DNA from: JAPHTQ01 sp050287105 | Lineage (GTDB): Bacteria > Pseudomonadota > Gammaproteobacteria > Thiohalomonadales > Thiohalomonadaceae | Assembly (NCBI GenBank): GCA_050287105.1 | Contig: JBNKBG010000047.1 | Coordinates: 1-20,620, forward strand | Direction of reading: 5' to 3' | Length of the DNA: 20,620 nt | Part shown: piece by piece, positions 1 through 6,928 of the stretch | How positions within the stretch are numbered: the stretch's first letter is position 1 | Layout of the letters: each line of letters starts with the position of its first letter | Made by a program: the position numbers and the translations under genes | Notes under the pieces: generated by a model | Database searches by the model: none | What the model saw: only the letters and a program-made list of their open reading frames with translations | Told to the model about the DNA's origin: nothing

Positions 1-284
1 AACAGGGCAGGGTGGTTGGCTGTCGCGAAGAGGAACTGATAAGTATTGATGAAGAATGGGTGCCGAGCCGCTTCGAGTTTCGCGAAAAGGTGCGAAGTAA
101 ACTGAAGCTGGCGGTAAAAGGCAACGTCATTGCTGAAATCGGTGACATCGGTGAGGTGATTAAGGTGCTGCGCTGGCAGGAAGATGGGGTTGCCTACCAT
201 GTGCGTTTTCCCGGTCACACCCTGCTGGTGCCGGAAGCGTCACTGGAGCCTGCCGAGCTGGCAGACGAAGAGGTGTCACAGTGA
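1..284 (+). CDS. nifZ: Nitrogen fixation protein NifZ, C-terminal part (5' end cut by window edge)
   Basis: The reading frame is open from base 3, so this is the tail of a longer gene. The GTG at base 12 is probably internal. The visible start, V-V-G-C-R-E-E-E-L, looks like the end of the first NifZ half. What follows has the look of the second half: FEFREKVRSK, then GDIGEVIKVLR, then an AYHVRF-type strand and a VPEASLEP ending. NifZ is known to help P-cluster maturation of the nitrogenase MoFe protein in the cytoplasm. The stop codon overlaps the ATG of nifM by one base (TGATG), the usual nifZ-nifM coupling. The assignment rests on recognised motifs plus the nifM neighbour. The N-terminal half cannot be assessed. 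Confidence 0.8.
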   Translation, partial: QGRVVGCREEELISIDEEWVPSRFEFREKVRSKLKLAVKGNVIAEIGDIGEVIKVLRWQEDGVAYHVRFPGHTLLVPEASLEPAELADEEVSQ

Positions 285-1117
285 TGGCACACGGCCCGGA
301 AGTTGACTACGCGATCATGCGCAATGCGTTGGAGATGTTTGATACCACGCAAGCAGAGCTGAATGACGGGCAGCGCACCGAAGTATTGCATCGGGTTAAC
401 CGTGAATTGGGCATTGCCAGGAAGCTCCTGCAATCACCAGAGGCATCAGGGGTTGTGGTTACCGAGGCCTCTGTCGAACAAGCCTACGATGAACTGGCGC
501 AACGTTTTGAAGATAGCGGTGGCTTTGTCGCTGCACTGAAGGCAAACAATCTTGATGAGGATAAGCTGAAACAGGCGCTGGTCTGGCAACTACGTCTGGA
601 CATGGTGCTGGAACACCTGCTCACTGAACAGAGCAGCGTCAGCGAGGAGGAGATCGAGATCTACTACTACGAGCATCTGGAGAAGTTTGCGCTACCAGAG
701 ACGCGTACTGCGCGACATATCCTGATCACCATCAACGATGAATATCCGGAAAATCGTCGCGAGATCGTCACCCAGCGAATGGAAGCTCTGGCTGAACAAC
801 TGCACAACGATCCTGCCAGCTTCCATCAACTGGCAGGGCAACATTCTGAATGTCCTACCGCGATGCATGAAGGCCTGTTAGGGCGCATCAAGCGCGGACA
901 ACTCTATCAGCAACTGGATGAGGCGCTGTTTAGTATGGAAGCCGGTGCCATCAGTCCGATCATCGAAACCGAGGTGGGGTTGCATATCCTCCTCTGTGAC
1001 ACCATACATCCCGCAGGCAAACTCCCTTTTGCCGAGGTTAAAGAGAAGCTGCGCGGTCATCTTGAGCAGAAGAAACGTAAAACACTGTTACATACCTGGC
1101 TCCGTACGGGCGCATAG
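284..1117 (+). CDS. nifM: Nitrogen fixation protein NifM (parvulin-type peptidyl-prolyl isomerase)
   Basis: This 277-residue protein has a helical N-terminal half and a parvulin/PpiC-type rotamase domain from about residue 140. The domain shows TRTARHILITIND, an HSECPTAMHEGLLGRIKRGQ stretch and a VGLHILLCD ending strand. Length and architecture match NifM, which is needed for maturation and stability of the nitrogenase Fe protein NifH. A GTG lies three bases upstream in frame, but the ATG at 284 overlaps the nifZ stop by one base and gives translational coupling, so it is preferred. No signal peptide is visible, which favours NifM over periplasmic SurA/PpiD-like foldases. No clear terminator follows, and the next gene starts 105 bases later with a different theme, so this is probably the last nif gene of its operon. 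Confidence 0.88.
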   Translation: MAHGPEVDYAIMRNALEMFDTTQAELNDGQRTEVLHRVNRELGIARKLLQSPEASGVVVTEASVEQAYDELAQRFEDSGGFVAALKANNLDEDKLKQALVWQLRLDMVLEHLLTEQSSVSEEEIEIYYYEHLEKFALPETRTARHILITINDEYPENRREIVTQRMEALAEQLHNDPASFHQLAGQHSECPTAMHEGLLGRIKRGQLYQQLDEALFSMEAGAISPIIETEVGLHILLCDTIHPAGKLPFAEVKEKLRGHLEQKKRKTLLHTWLRTGA

Positions 1118-1222
1118 GACTTCTGCGAGATATTAAGTAGACAAGGTTATACCCCGGCACTATGGTTTGGATATGGAGCGAGGTGCGCTTCGCTAGTCAT
1201 GGATATTTTCCCTGTAAGTTAA

Positions 1223-3325
1223 ATGGTTAAAGACAAAGATATTCCATCCGATGCTGCTGTAGAGAATACCTCTGCAACCCGAAGCAACCGGGAACTGGCA
1301 CAAGACAATACGAACGATGAGTATCGTCTAGCCATTGAGACCTCCGGTTTTGGTTTCTGGATTCTCGAAAAATCGGGAAAACTCCTCGATGTCAATGAAG
1401 CATATGCCCGCATGTCCGGTTACAGCCGATCCGAACTGCTCGGCATGCACTTCACAAATCTGGTGGCACATGACTGCGAACTGATCACCAGTCGTATTTT
1501 TCAGATTGTGCGTCGAGATAACCGGGTGCAAAAAGCGCGTCATCGGCGAAAAGATGGGACGCTCTGGGATGTTGAATACAGTGCCAGCTACAGCAAAAAG
1601 AGTGGCGGACACTTTTTTGTCATTTTTCACGAAATCATTGATCACACTTCGCCGCATCAGCAACTGATTCATCTCTCTTCCGAGATATTCGAAAACTCCA
1701 ACGAAGCGATAGTCATCACCGATGTAAACGGCACTATCCTCAACGTCAATGCGGCCTATTGCCGGATCACCGGCTATGGACGCGAGGAAATCATTGGCGA
1801 AAAACCGAGCAAGCTGAAATCGGGCAAGCATGACGCCGAGTTTTACACGCAGATGTGGCAATCATTGCGTGACAAGGGGGAATGGGCCGGTGAGATATGG
1901 GACCGACGCAAAAACGGCGAAATTTTCCCTAAATGGCTGAGCATAAAAACGATATACGACGATGTGGGACAGGCAACGCAATATCTTGGCAGTTTTTCCG
2001 ACATCAGCATGCTTAAAGGGATAGAAAGCGAGCTGCAAAAACTGGCGTATTACGACCCCCTGACCGGATTACCAAACCGTGCACTGTTCAGAGATCGTCT
2101 GACGGAAGAGTTAAACCGCTGCCAACGTTATGACGGCTATTGTGCAGTACTTTTCCTCGATCTCGACCGTTTCAAACTGATCAATGACACCATGGGACAT
2201 GCCGCTGGCGATGAAGTGTTGGTTGAGGTGGCGCAGCGGATCCAGAAGTCGCTTCGTGCCACCGATACCTTTGCCCGCATGGGTGGCGACGAATTTACCC
2301 TGCTGCTACCCAATATCAGCAGTACAGATGCCGTCGCCTACGTCGCAAAGAACATCATTGAGCTACTGAATGCGCCACTCATTGTCCACGGTGAAGAGGT
2401 TCGCCTTGGGGGCAGCATTGGTATTGCCGTCTACCCGAGTGATGGCGACAACCTGGAAACACTGACACGTCACGCCGATACCGCCATGTATGAAGCCAAG
2501 GCCAGGGGCCGTGGTCAGTACCACTTCTTTTCGGCCTATATGGATCAAATCGCACATGAGCATCTCCGCCTGGAAAGCGATCTGCACCATGCCCTTGAGA
2601 GAAATGAATTCCACCTCAACTTCCAGCCGCAGATAGATGCGCGCAACGATCAAGTGGTCCGCAGCGAGGCGCTGATCCGTTGGGTACATCCCGAACGCGG
2701 TATGGTCTCGCCGGATAAATTCATCCCAATCGCCGAAGAAAGTGGTTTGATACTGCAAATTGGTGACTACGTGATCCGTGAAGTCTGCCGCCTGATCAAA
2801 ATGTGGCGCGAGCAGGGGATTGAGGTACCACCTATTGCGATCAACCTCTCCGCACGCCAGTTCCGCCAGGCGGATCTGGTGAAGCGAATTATGGATATTC
2901 TCAAGGAGTACGAGGTCGGGGTGGAAGCGCTGGAATTTGAGATCACCGAAGGCGTTGCTATGGAAAATGCCGAATCGACCATGTATCGCCTCTCCATGCT
3001 GGCCAATGAAGGCTTCTCCATTGCGATTGACGACTTCGGCACCGGTTACTCTTCATTGAGTTACCTCAAGACCTTCCCACTCAACAAACTCAAGCTCGAT
3101 CGTTCTTTTGTTATGGATATTCCTGGTGATCAAAACGACGCCGCCATCTCCTCCGCGGTGATCCGCATGGCCCACAGTTTGGGGATGGAGGTGATCGCCG
3201 AAGGGGTGGAGACAATAGAGCAGGTGGCGTTCCTGCTGGAGGAGGGCTGCACCATCATGCAGGGTTATCATTTCAGCAAGCCGCTCTCCGCAGACGACTA
3301 CATTCAATTCCTGCAAAGGTCGTAA
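1223..3325 (+). CDS. PAS-PAS-GGDEF-EAL cyclic-di-GMP signalling protein
   Basis: This 700-residue soluble protein has two PAS domains (about 35-150 and 155-270), a diguanylate cyclase domain (about 275-435) and an EAL phosphodiesterase domain (about 450-695). The GGDEF motif is intact near residue 354, and an RATD sequence just upstream fits the RxxD inhibitory I-site. The EAL half keeps EALIRW (E482), NLSARQF, FEITEG, DDFGTGYSS and AEGVET, so it looks catalytically complete. The protein may therefore make and degrade c-di-GMP, with the PAS domains choosing the output. No transmembrane segment is seen, so the ligand should be cytoplasmic. The second PAS has an LKSGKHDAEFY...W-x-GEIWDRRKNGE pattern like the flavin/redox PAS group that includes NifL, but cofactor binding is inference. 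The ATG at 1223 has only a weak ribosome site. Confidence 0.9.
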   Translation: MVKDKDIPSDAAVENTSATRSNRELAQDNTNDEYRLAIETSGFGFWILEKSGKLLDVNEAYARMSGYSRSELLGMHFTNLVAHDCELITSRIFQIVRRDNRVQKARHRRKDGTLWDVEYSASYSKKSGGHFFVIFHEIIDHTSPHQQLIHLSSEIFENSNEAIVITDVNGTILNVNAAYCRITGYGREEIIGEKPSKLKSGKHDAEFYTQMWQSLRDKGEWAGEIWDRRKNGEIFPKWLSIKTIYDDVGQATQYLGSFSDISMLKGIESELQKLAYYDPLTGLPNRALFRDRLTEELNRCQRYDGYCAVLFLDLDRFKLINDTMGHAAGDEVLVEVAQRIQKSLRATDTFARMGGDEFTLLLPNISSTDAVAYVAKNIIELLNAPLIVHGEEVRLGGSIGIAVYPSDGDNLETLTRHADTAMYEAKARGRGQYHFFSAYMDQIAHEHLRLESDLHHALERNEFHLNFQPQIDARNDQVVRSEALIRWVHPERGMVSPDKFIPIAEESGLILQIGDYVIREVCRLIKMWREQGIEVPPIAINLSARQFRQADLVKRIMDILKEYEVGVEALEFEITEGVAMENAESTMYRLSMLANEGFSIAIDDFGTGYSSLSYLKTFPLNKLKLDRSFVMDIPGDQNDAAISSAVIRMAHSLGMEVIAEGVETIEQVAFLLEEGCTIMQGYHFSKPLSADDYIQFLQRS

Positions 3326-3336
3326 ACGCGCCAGAG

Positions 3337-3366
3337 TTGGCGGCCTCAACGAACAGGACATACAAT
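3337..3366 (+). promoter_or_regulatory. Candidate sigma70 promoter for the amino-acid dehydrogenase gene
   Basis: TTGGCG (3337-3342) and TACAAT (3361-3366) are separated by 18 bases. The -10 matches consensus at five of six positions and the -35 at four. A start near 3373 would give a leader of about 27 bases before the GTG at 3400. This is a pattern match only. Confidence 0.35.
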
Positions 3367-3399
3367 ACTCTCGCGAGTGGATGAAACCGGGAGTAGTGC

Positions 3400-4836
3400 G
3401 TGACCAATCACAAGAAAGAGAGTATGTCATTCCGCGAAGGGGTGGAGCGCATGGTGGATCGCGCTACCCTCGCTGCCGGACTCGATCCCGATACCGCTCA
3501 GGTGATCAAGGCGAGTAGCGCCGTGTTGCAGGTACGCTTTCCGGTGCGGGTCCATAGCGGTATCGAGGTCTTCACCGGCTGGTGGTCGGTGCATAGTACC
3601 CACCGCCTGCCTGCCAAGGGCGGTCTACGCTTCGCTCCCCATGTCAACCAGGATGAAACCGAGGCACTCTCTGCGCTGATGAGCTACAAGTGCGCCCTGG
3701 CCGACATCCCCTTTGGCGGCGCAAAAGGGGGTCTGATGATCGATCCCTCGCGTTACACAACCGATGAAATGCGCGAGATCACCCGCCACTTCGCCCAGGA
3801 GCTGGCGCGGCGCGGCTTCCTCGACCCGGCGACCAACGTCCCGGCGCCGGACATGGGTACCTCATCCCGCGAGATGGCCTGGATCGCCGACACCTACAAG
3901 GCGCTCTATCCAGAAGATGTGAATCAGGACGCCTGTGTGACCGGCAAACCGGTCAATCGCGGCGGTATCCCCGGTCGCACCGAGGCCACAGGCAAAGGGG
4001 TGCAATTCGCTCTGCAGGAGTTCTTCCGCCATCCCGATGAAGTAGCCAGGACAGGTATGGAGGATGGCCTGGCCGGTAAACGGGTGGTGATTCAGGGGCT
4101 GGGTAATGTCGGTTATCACGCTGCCAAATTTCTCTCTGAAGAGGATGGAGTCAAGATCATCGCCATCATCGAAAAGGATGGCGTGGTGATCAATGAAGAT
4201 GGGCTGAACATTCACGACGTGCGTCAGTGTATGGTAGAGCACCATGGACTGCGCGAATTCAGTGGTGGTACCTTCAGTGAGAAACGCAGCGAGGCGCTGG
4301 AGATGGAGTGTGACATTCTCATCCCCGCAGCGCTGGAGGCGCAGATCCACGCCGACAATGCGATGCATATTCAGGCCAAACTGATCGTCGAGGCAGCCAA
4401 TGGCCCGGTCACCTACGAAGCCGACGAGATCCTGCGCCATCGCGGCATCGTCACCTTGCCCGATGTCTGGGTCAATGCGGGTGGTGTGACCGTCTCCTAC
4501 TTTGAATGGACCCGTAACCTCTCGCATATGCGCTTCGGTCGTCTCCAGCGTCGTTTTGATGAACTGCGTGGCGACAATTATGTTGCGGTACTGGAAGAAG
4601 CGACTGGTCAGAAGATTCCCACCAAACAACGTGCACTGCTGGCGCACGGTGCCAGTGAACTGGACCTGGTCCGTTCGGGTCTCGACGACACCATGCGTTC
4701 CGCCTTCGCTGATATTCGCGATGTGATGAAACGCAATCCGGAGATCCACGATTACCGCACCGCGGCCTTTGTCATTGCCATTCGCAAGCTGGCCCAGTCC
4801 TATTACGATCTGGGTCTGGCCGACATGGGGGAATAG
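3400..4836 (+). CDS. Glu/Leu/Phe/Val-family amino-acid dehydrogenase (probable glutamate dehydrogenase)
   Basis: This 478-residue cytoplasmic enzyme should catalyse reversible NAD(P)-linked oxidative deamination, most likely of glutamate to 2-oxoglutarate and ammonia. The N-terminal substrate domain shows PAKGGLRFAP, the MSYKCALADIPFGGAKGG active-site stretch (catalytic-type Lys109) and PAPDMGTSSREM with the conserved Asp151. The C-terminal Rossmann domain carries GLGNVG near residue 233. The GTG start is chosen because GGGAG (3389-3393) sits six bases upstream; an in-frame ATG at 3424 is the alternative. At 478 residues it is longer than the roughly 420-residue catabolic enzymes. Substrate and cofactor choice cannot be read with certainty. 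It may form a two-gene unit with mtaB, which begins two bases after its stop codon. Confidence 0.87.
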   Translation: MTNHKKESMSFREGVERMVDRATLAAGLDPDTAQVIKASSAVLQVRFPVRVHSGIEVFTGWWSVHSTHRLPAKGGLRFAPHVNQDETEALSALMSYKCALADIPFGGAKGGLMIDPSRYTTDEMREITRHFAQELARRGFLDPATNVPAPDMGTSSREMAWIADTYKALYPEDVNQDACVTGKPVNRGGIPGRTEATGKGVQFALQEFFRHPDEVARTGMEDGLAGKRVVIQGLGNVGYHAAKFLSEEDGVKIIAIIEKDGVVINEDGLNIHDVRQCMVEHHGLREFSGGTFSEKRSEALEMECDILIPAALEAQIHADNAMHIQAKLIVEAANGPVTYEADEILRHRGIVTLPDVWVNAGGVTVSYFEWTRNLSHMRFGRLQRRFDELRGDNYVAVLEEATGQKIPTKQRALLAHGASELDLVRSGLDDTMRSAFADIRDVMKRNPEIHDYRTAAFVIAIRKLAQSYYDLGLADMGE

Positions 4837-4837
4837 G

Positions 4838-6034
4838 GTGAAGTTCTATATTCGCACCCTGGGTTGCAAGATGAACTGGCTCGACTCCGCACGTCTGGCG
4901 GCGGCGCTGCAAACGGCAGGCAACGTGGCGGTCAATGACGAGGAGGAGGCGGATTACATATTCGTCAACACCTGCACCGTTACCTCCGAAGCCGACCGCA
5001 AGTCGCGCCAGACCGTCAACCGCGCCGGACAGCAGCAGAAACAGGTGGCGGTAATGGGCTGTGGCCCACGTGTTGATAGCAGTGACTGGCAGGCACAGAA
5101 CGACAGCGCACTGATCTTCAGTGATGAAGAACAGATGTTGTCCCACTTCGGTGTAGAGAACGACGAACTACTACTGCCGCTCAACTCCCGCACCCGCTTG
5201 CCGGTGGCGATCCAGACCGGTTGTGATAACGAGTGCAGCTTCTGCATCACCCGCATCGCCCGCGGCGCTCACCGCAGCCTGCCGACTGATCAAATTCTGC
5301 GCCAGATCGATCTTGCTTACGAAAGCGGTGTGCGCGAAGTGATCCTCACCGGCATCAATCTCGCCGCCTGGGGTTGCGACGATTCGCGTACGCCGCAGCA
5401 GGCCAAATTGCATGAACTGCTCGAAGCGATTTTGCAGCGCACCGAAATGCCGCGCATTCGTCTTTCGTCCATCGGCCCGGAATATATCCAGCCTGCCTTT
5501 TTCGATGTTTACGCCGACGAACGCATTTGCGACTACCTGCATATTTCACTACAAAGCGGCAGCGACAGCGTGTTGGAGCGCATGGCGCGCGGTCACGGTA
5601 CCAAAGAGGTTGAGCAGATCGCCGAGCGGGCGAGAGCGGTACGCCCCGATACGGCACTGGCGGCCGATCTGATCGCCGGTTTCCCCGGCGAAACCGATGC
5701 GGAACATCGGGAAACCCTTGCCTTCGTCGAACGACTGCATTTCGCCAAGTTGCACGTCTTTCCCTTCTCCGTACGCGAAGGCACCCCGGCAGCGGAACTG
5801 CCAGAACAGCATTCGCAGGAGACAAAAAAACAGCGCGCAGGGGAACTGCGCGATCTGGGACAGAAACTGCGCCAGCAGTTTATCGATAGCCAGATGGGCA
5901 AGACCGTACAGGTGCTCGTCGAGGCCAACGGTCAGGGTCTCAGCGGTAACTATCTGCGGATGAAAACCGGTAATCTCGATCAAGGAACGATCGCATCACT
6001 AGTCGTCGATGCTGACACGCTGCTACAGGCCTGA
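4838..6034 (+). CDS. mtaB: Radical SAM tRNA methylthiotransferase MtaB
   Basis: This 398-residue member of the MiaB/RimO/MtaB methylthiotransferase family has an N-terminal UPF0004 domain with three cluster cysteines: C10 in TLGCKMN, C46 in NTCTVT and C75 in MGCGPR. The radical SAM CxxxCxxC motif is C129-C133-C136, and a short C-terminal TRAM-like region follows. The NTCTVTxxADRKSRQ signature points to MtaB, which converts N6-threonylcarbamoyladenosine at tRNA position 37 to its 2-methylthio form, rather than to MiaB or RimO. A longer in-frame ORF begins at 4769, but that would lie inside the dehydrogenase gene. The GTG at 4838 follows a strong purine run (GGGGGA) and puts the protein directly at its family N-terminus, VKFYIRTLGCK. 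It is probably co-transcribed with the upstream dehydrogenase. Confidence 0.87.
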   Translation: MKFYIRTLGCKMNWLDSARLAAALQTAGNVAVNDEEEADYIFVNTCTVTSEADRKSRQTVNRAGQQQKQVAVMGCGPRVDSSDWQAQNDSALIFSDEEQMLSHFGVENDELLLPLNSRTRLPVAIQTGCDNECSFCITRIARGAHRSLPTDQILRQIDLAYESGVREVILTGINLAAWGCDDSRTPQQAKLHELLEAILQRTEMPRIRLSSIGPEYIQPAFFDVYADERICDYLHISLQSGSDSVLERMARGHGTKEVEQIAERARAVRPDTALAADLIAGFPGETDAEHRETLAFVERLHFAKLHVFPFSVREGTPAAELPEQHSQETKKQRAGELRDLGQKLRQQFIDSQMGKTVQVLVEANGQGLSGNYLRMKTGNLDQGTIASLVVDADTLLQA

Positions 6035-6332
6035 GTGCCAGATACGCAGACGACTGCTTGCCGCGTTTCTCATAGCGGTATGCCTGACTTCATCAATTGA
6101 TGTCTCGGCAAAAAATGAAGAACTATCCGACAATGAAATCCGGCAACTGCTGATCAAGCAGTCGATAGCTGCCTATCCCGGCAGGTGTCCATGCCCGTAT
6201 AACCTCATGAGTAACGGAAGACGCTGCGGTAACCGCAGTGCCTGGAGCAAACCAGGCGGCTATGCGCCAATCTGCTATCCGCAAGATGTCGCGGATGAGA
6301 GGGTTAAGTCGTTTCGACGCAATAAACAGTAA
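6009..6332 (+). CDS. Small secreted four-cysteine protein with a CPCPY motif, function unknown
   Basis: This 107-residue protein overlaps the end of mtaB by 26 bases in another frame. The N-terminus has a basic stretch, RRRLLAAF, then a hydrophobic segment and a likely signal-peptidase site after DVSA, so the mature chain of about 73 residues should be exported. It contains the compact motif YPGRCPCPYN...GRRCGNRSAWSKPGGYAPICYP, with four cysteines that could form two disulfides, and a basic tail (SFRRNKQ). I recall similar small CPCPY proteins as an uncharacterised family but cannot name a function. The start is uncertain: ATG at 6009 has no clear ribosome site, and no other good start precedes the signal peptide. 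It may rely on coupling to mtaB translation. Confidence 0.65.
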   Translation: MLTRCYRPECQIRRRLLAAFLIAVCLTSSIDVSAKNEELSDNEIRQLLIKQSIAAYPGRCPCPYNLMSNGRRCGNRSAWSKPGGYAPICYPQDVADERVKSFRRNKQ

Positions 6333-6408
6333 AGACAGACCGAATCGGGATTGTTAGTATCGGCACAAAGGATCGCCCCACCAAACGTCAGGAATAAGGA
6401 ATTGTTCA

Positions 6409-6735
6409 ATGACAAGTACCTACATCACTATCGGACTGGTAATCGCTCTACTGGTTGGTTTTGTTATGACCTACAGCGAGGGCAAAGACGCCGGTATCGC
6501 AGAAACAGAAGCCTTCTACCAAATCCGCATGAATGAATCGATCGTCGCTATGCAGCAGGCGATGGCCAAAGTGCGTAGCGAAAGCCGCACGACATTGGCC
6601 GAAAAAGAGAAGGAAATCGAAGCAGCCCGTCACCGGGCGCAACAAGCATGGAATAAATTGGGGAAGAACAATGCAGAACTACAAAAGTGCCTTGCCGTTG
6701 ATGTGCCTGTTAGCGCTATCTGGGTGCAGCAGTAG
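6409..6735 (+). CDS. Membrane-anchored coiled-coil protein, candidate i-spanin (Rz-like)
   Basis: This 108-residue protein has one N-terminal transmembrane helix (about residues 5-22, ITIGLVIALLVGFVM). It is followed by a long charged, Ala/Glu/Lys/Gln-rich segment (about 40-90) predicted by eye to be coiled coil. The C-terminal tail carries a single Cys followed by VDVPVSAIW. An N-in, periplasmic coiled-coil layout at this size is that of phage Rz/LysB inner-membrane spanins, which bridge to an outer-membrane lipoprotein and fuse the membranes during lysis. The last 65 bases overlap the next gene in the +1 frame, as in Rz/Rz1. AAGGA lies eight bases before the ATG. No phage genes flank it, so a domesticated or non-lysis role is also possible. 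Without the overlapping partner this would be just a small membrane protein. Confidence 0.6.
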   Translation: MTSTYITIGLVIALLVGFVMTYSEGKDAGIAETEAFYQIRMNESIVAMQQAMAKVRSESRTTLAEKEKEIEAARHRAQQAWNKLGKNNAELQKCLAVDVPVSAIWVQQ

Positions 6736-6925
6736 CCCGGTATTGCAGAGCGGCTGCGTCATCGACCGCAGCTTGATCGTGGAAATCAACGATCACAATC
6801 CAGGTACTGAAGTTACCGTCGGCAAGATCGTAGAGGAGATTCTGCCCGCGATGGTTGACGACATCCACCGCGATAACCTGCGCAAACAGGAGTTGCACAA
6901 GCAACTCGATACCTGCGGTGTATGA
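6671..6925 (+). CDS. Small lipoprotein overlapping the preceding gene, candidate o-spanin (Rz1/LysC-like)
   Basis: This 84-residue protein starts at an ATG inside the preceding gene and reads in its +1 frame. It has a short basic N-terminus, a hydrophobic stretch and a lipobox, LALSGC, with the acylated Cys at residue 19. The residues after the Cys (Ser-Ser-Ser) favour outer-membrane sorting. The mature part is about 66 residues and ends in a helical HRDNLRKQELHKQLDTC segment, reminiscent of P2 LysC-type tails. It is not proline-rich as lambda Rz1 is. The frame is open well upstream (to 6533), but the lipobox fixes ATG 6671 as the start. Its stop is three bases from the stop of the convergent thiolase gene. 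It is called as a spanin partner from gene arrangement and topology, not from sequence identity. Confidence 0.6.
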   Translation: MQNYKSALPLMCLLALSGCSSSPVLQSGCVIDRSLIVEINDHNPGTEVTVGKIVEEILPAMVDDIHRDNLRKQELHKQLDTCGV

Positions 6926-6928
6926 GCC

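Noticed and set aside
1154..1171. Possible sigma54 (-24/-12) promoter before the PAS-GGDEF-EAL gene: GGCAC-TATGGT-TTG
   Set aside because: A GG is present at the -24 position, but ten bases later the sequence reads TG instead of the near-invariant GC, so the -12 element is missing.
3329..3342. Hairpin CGCCA-GAGT-TGGCG after the GGDEF-EAL gene as a terminator
   Set aside because: The stem is only five base pairs and no T tract follows. Its right arm also overlaps the candidate -35 of the next gene.
4769..4837. Longer N-terminal start for mtaB
   Set aside because: These bases lie inside the dehydrogenase gene. The GTG at 4838 has a strong ribosome site and begins at the conserved family N-terminus.
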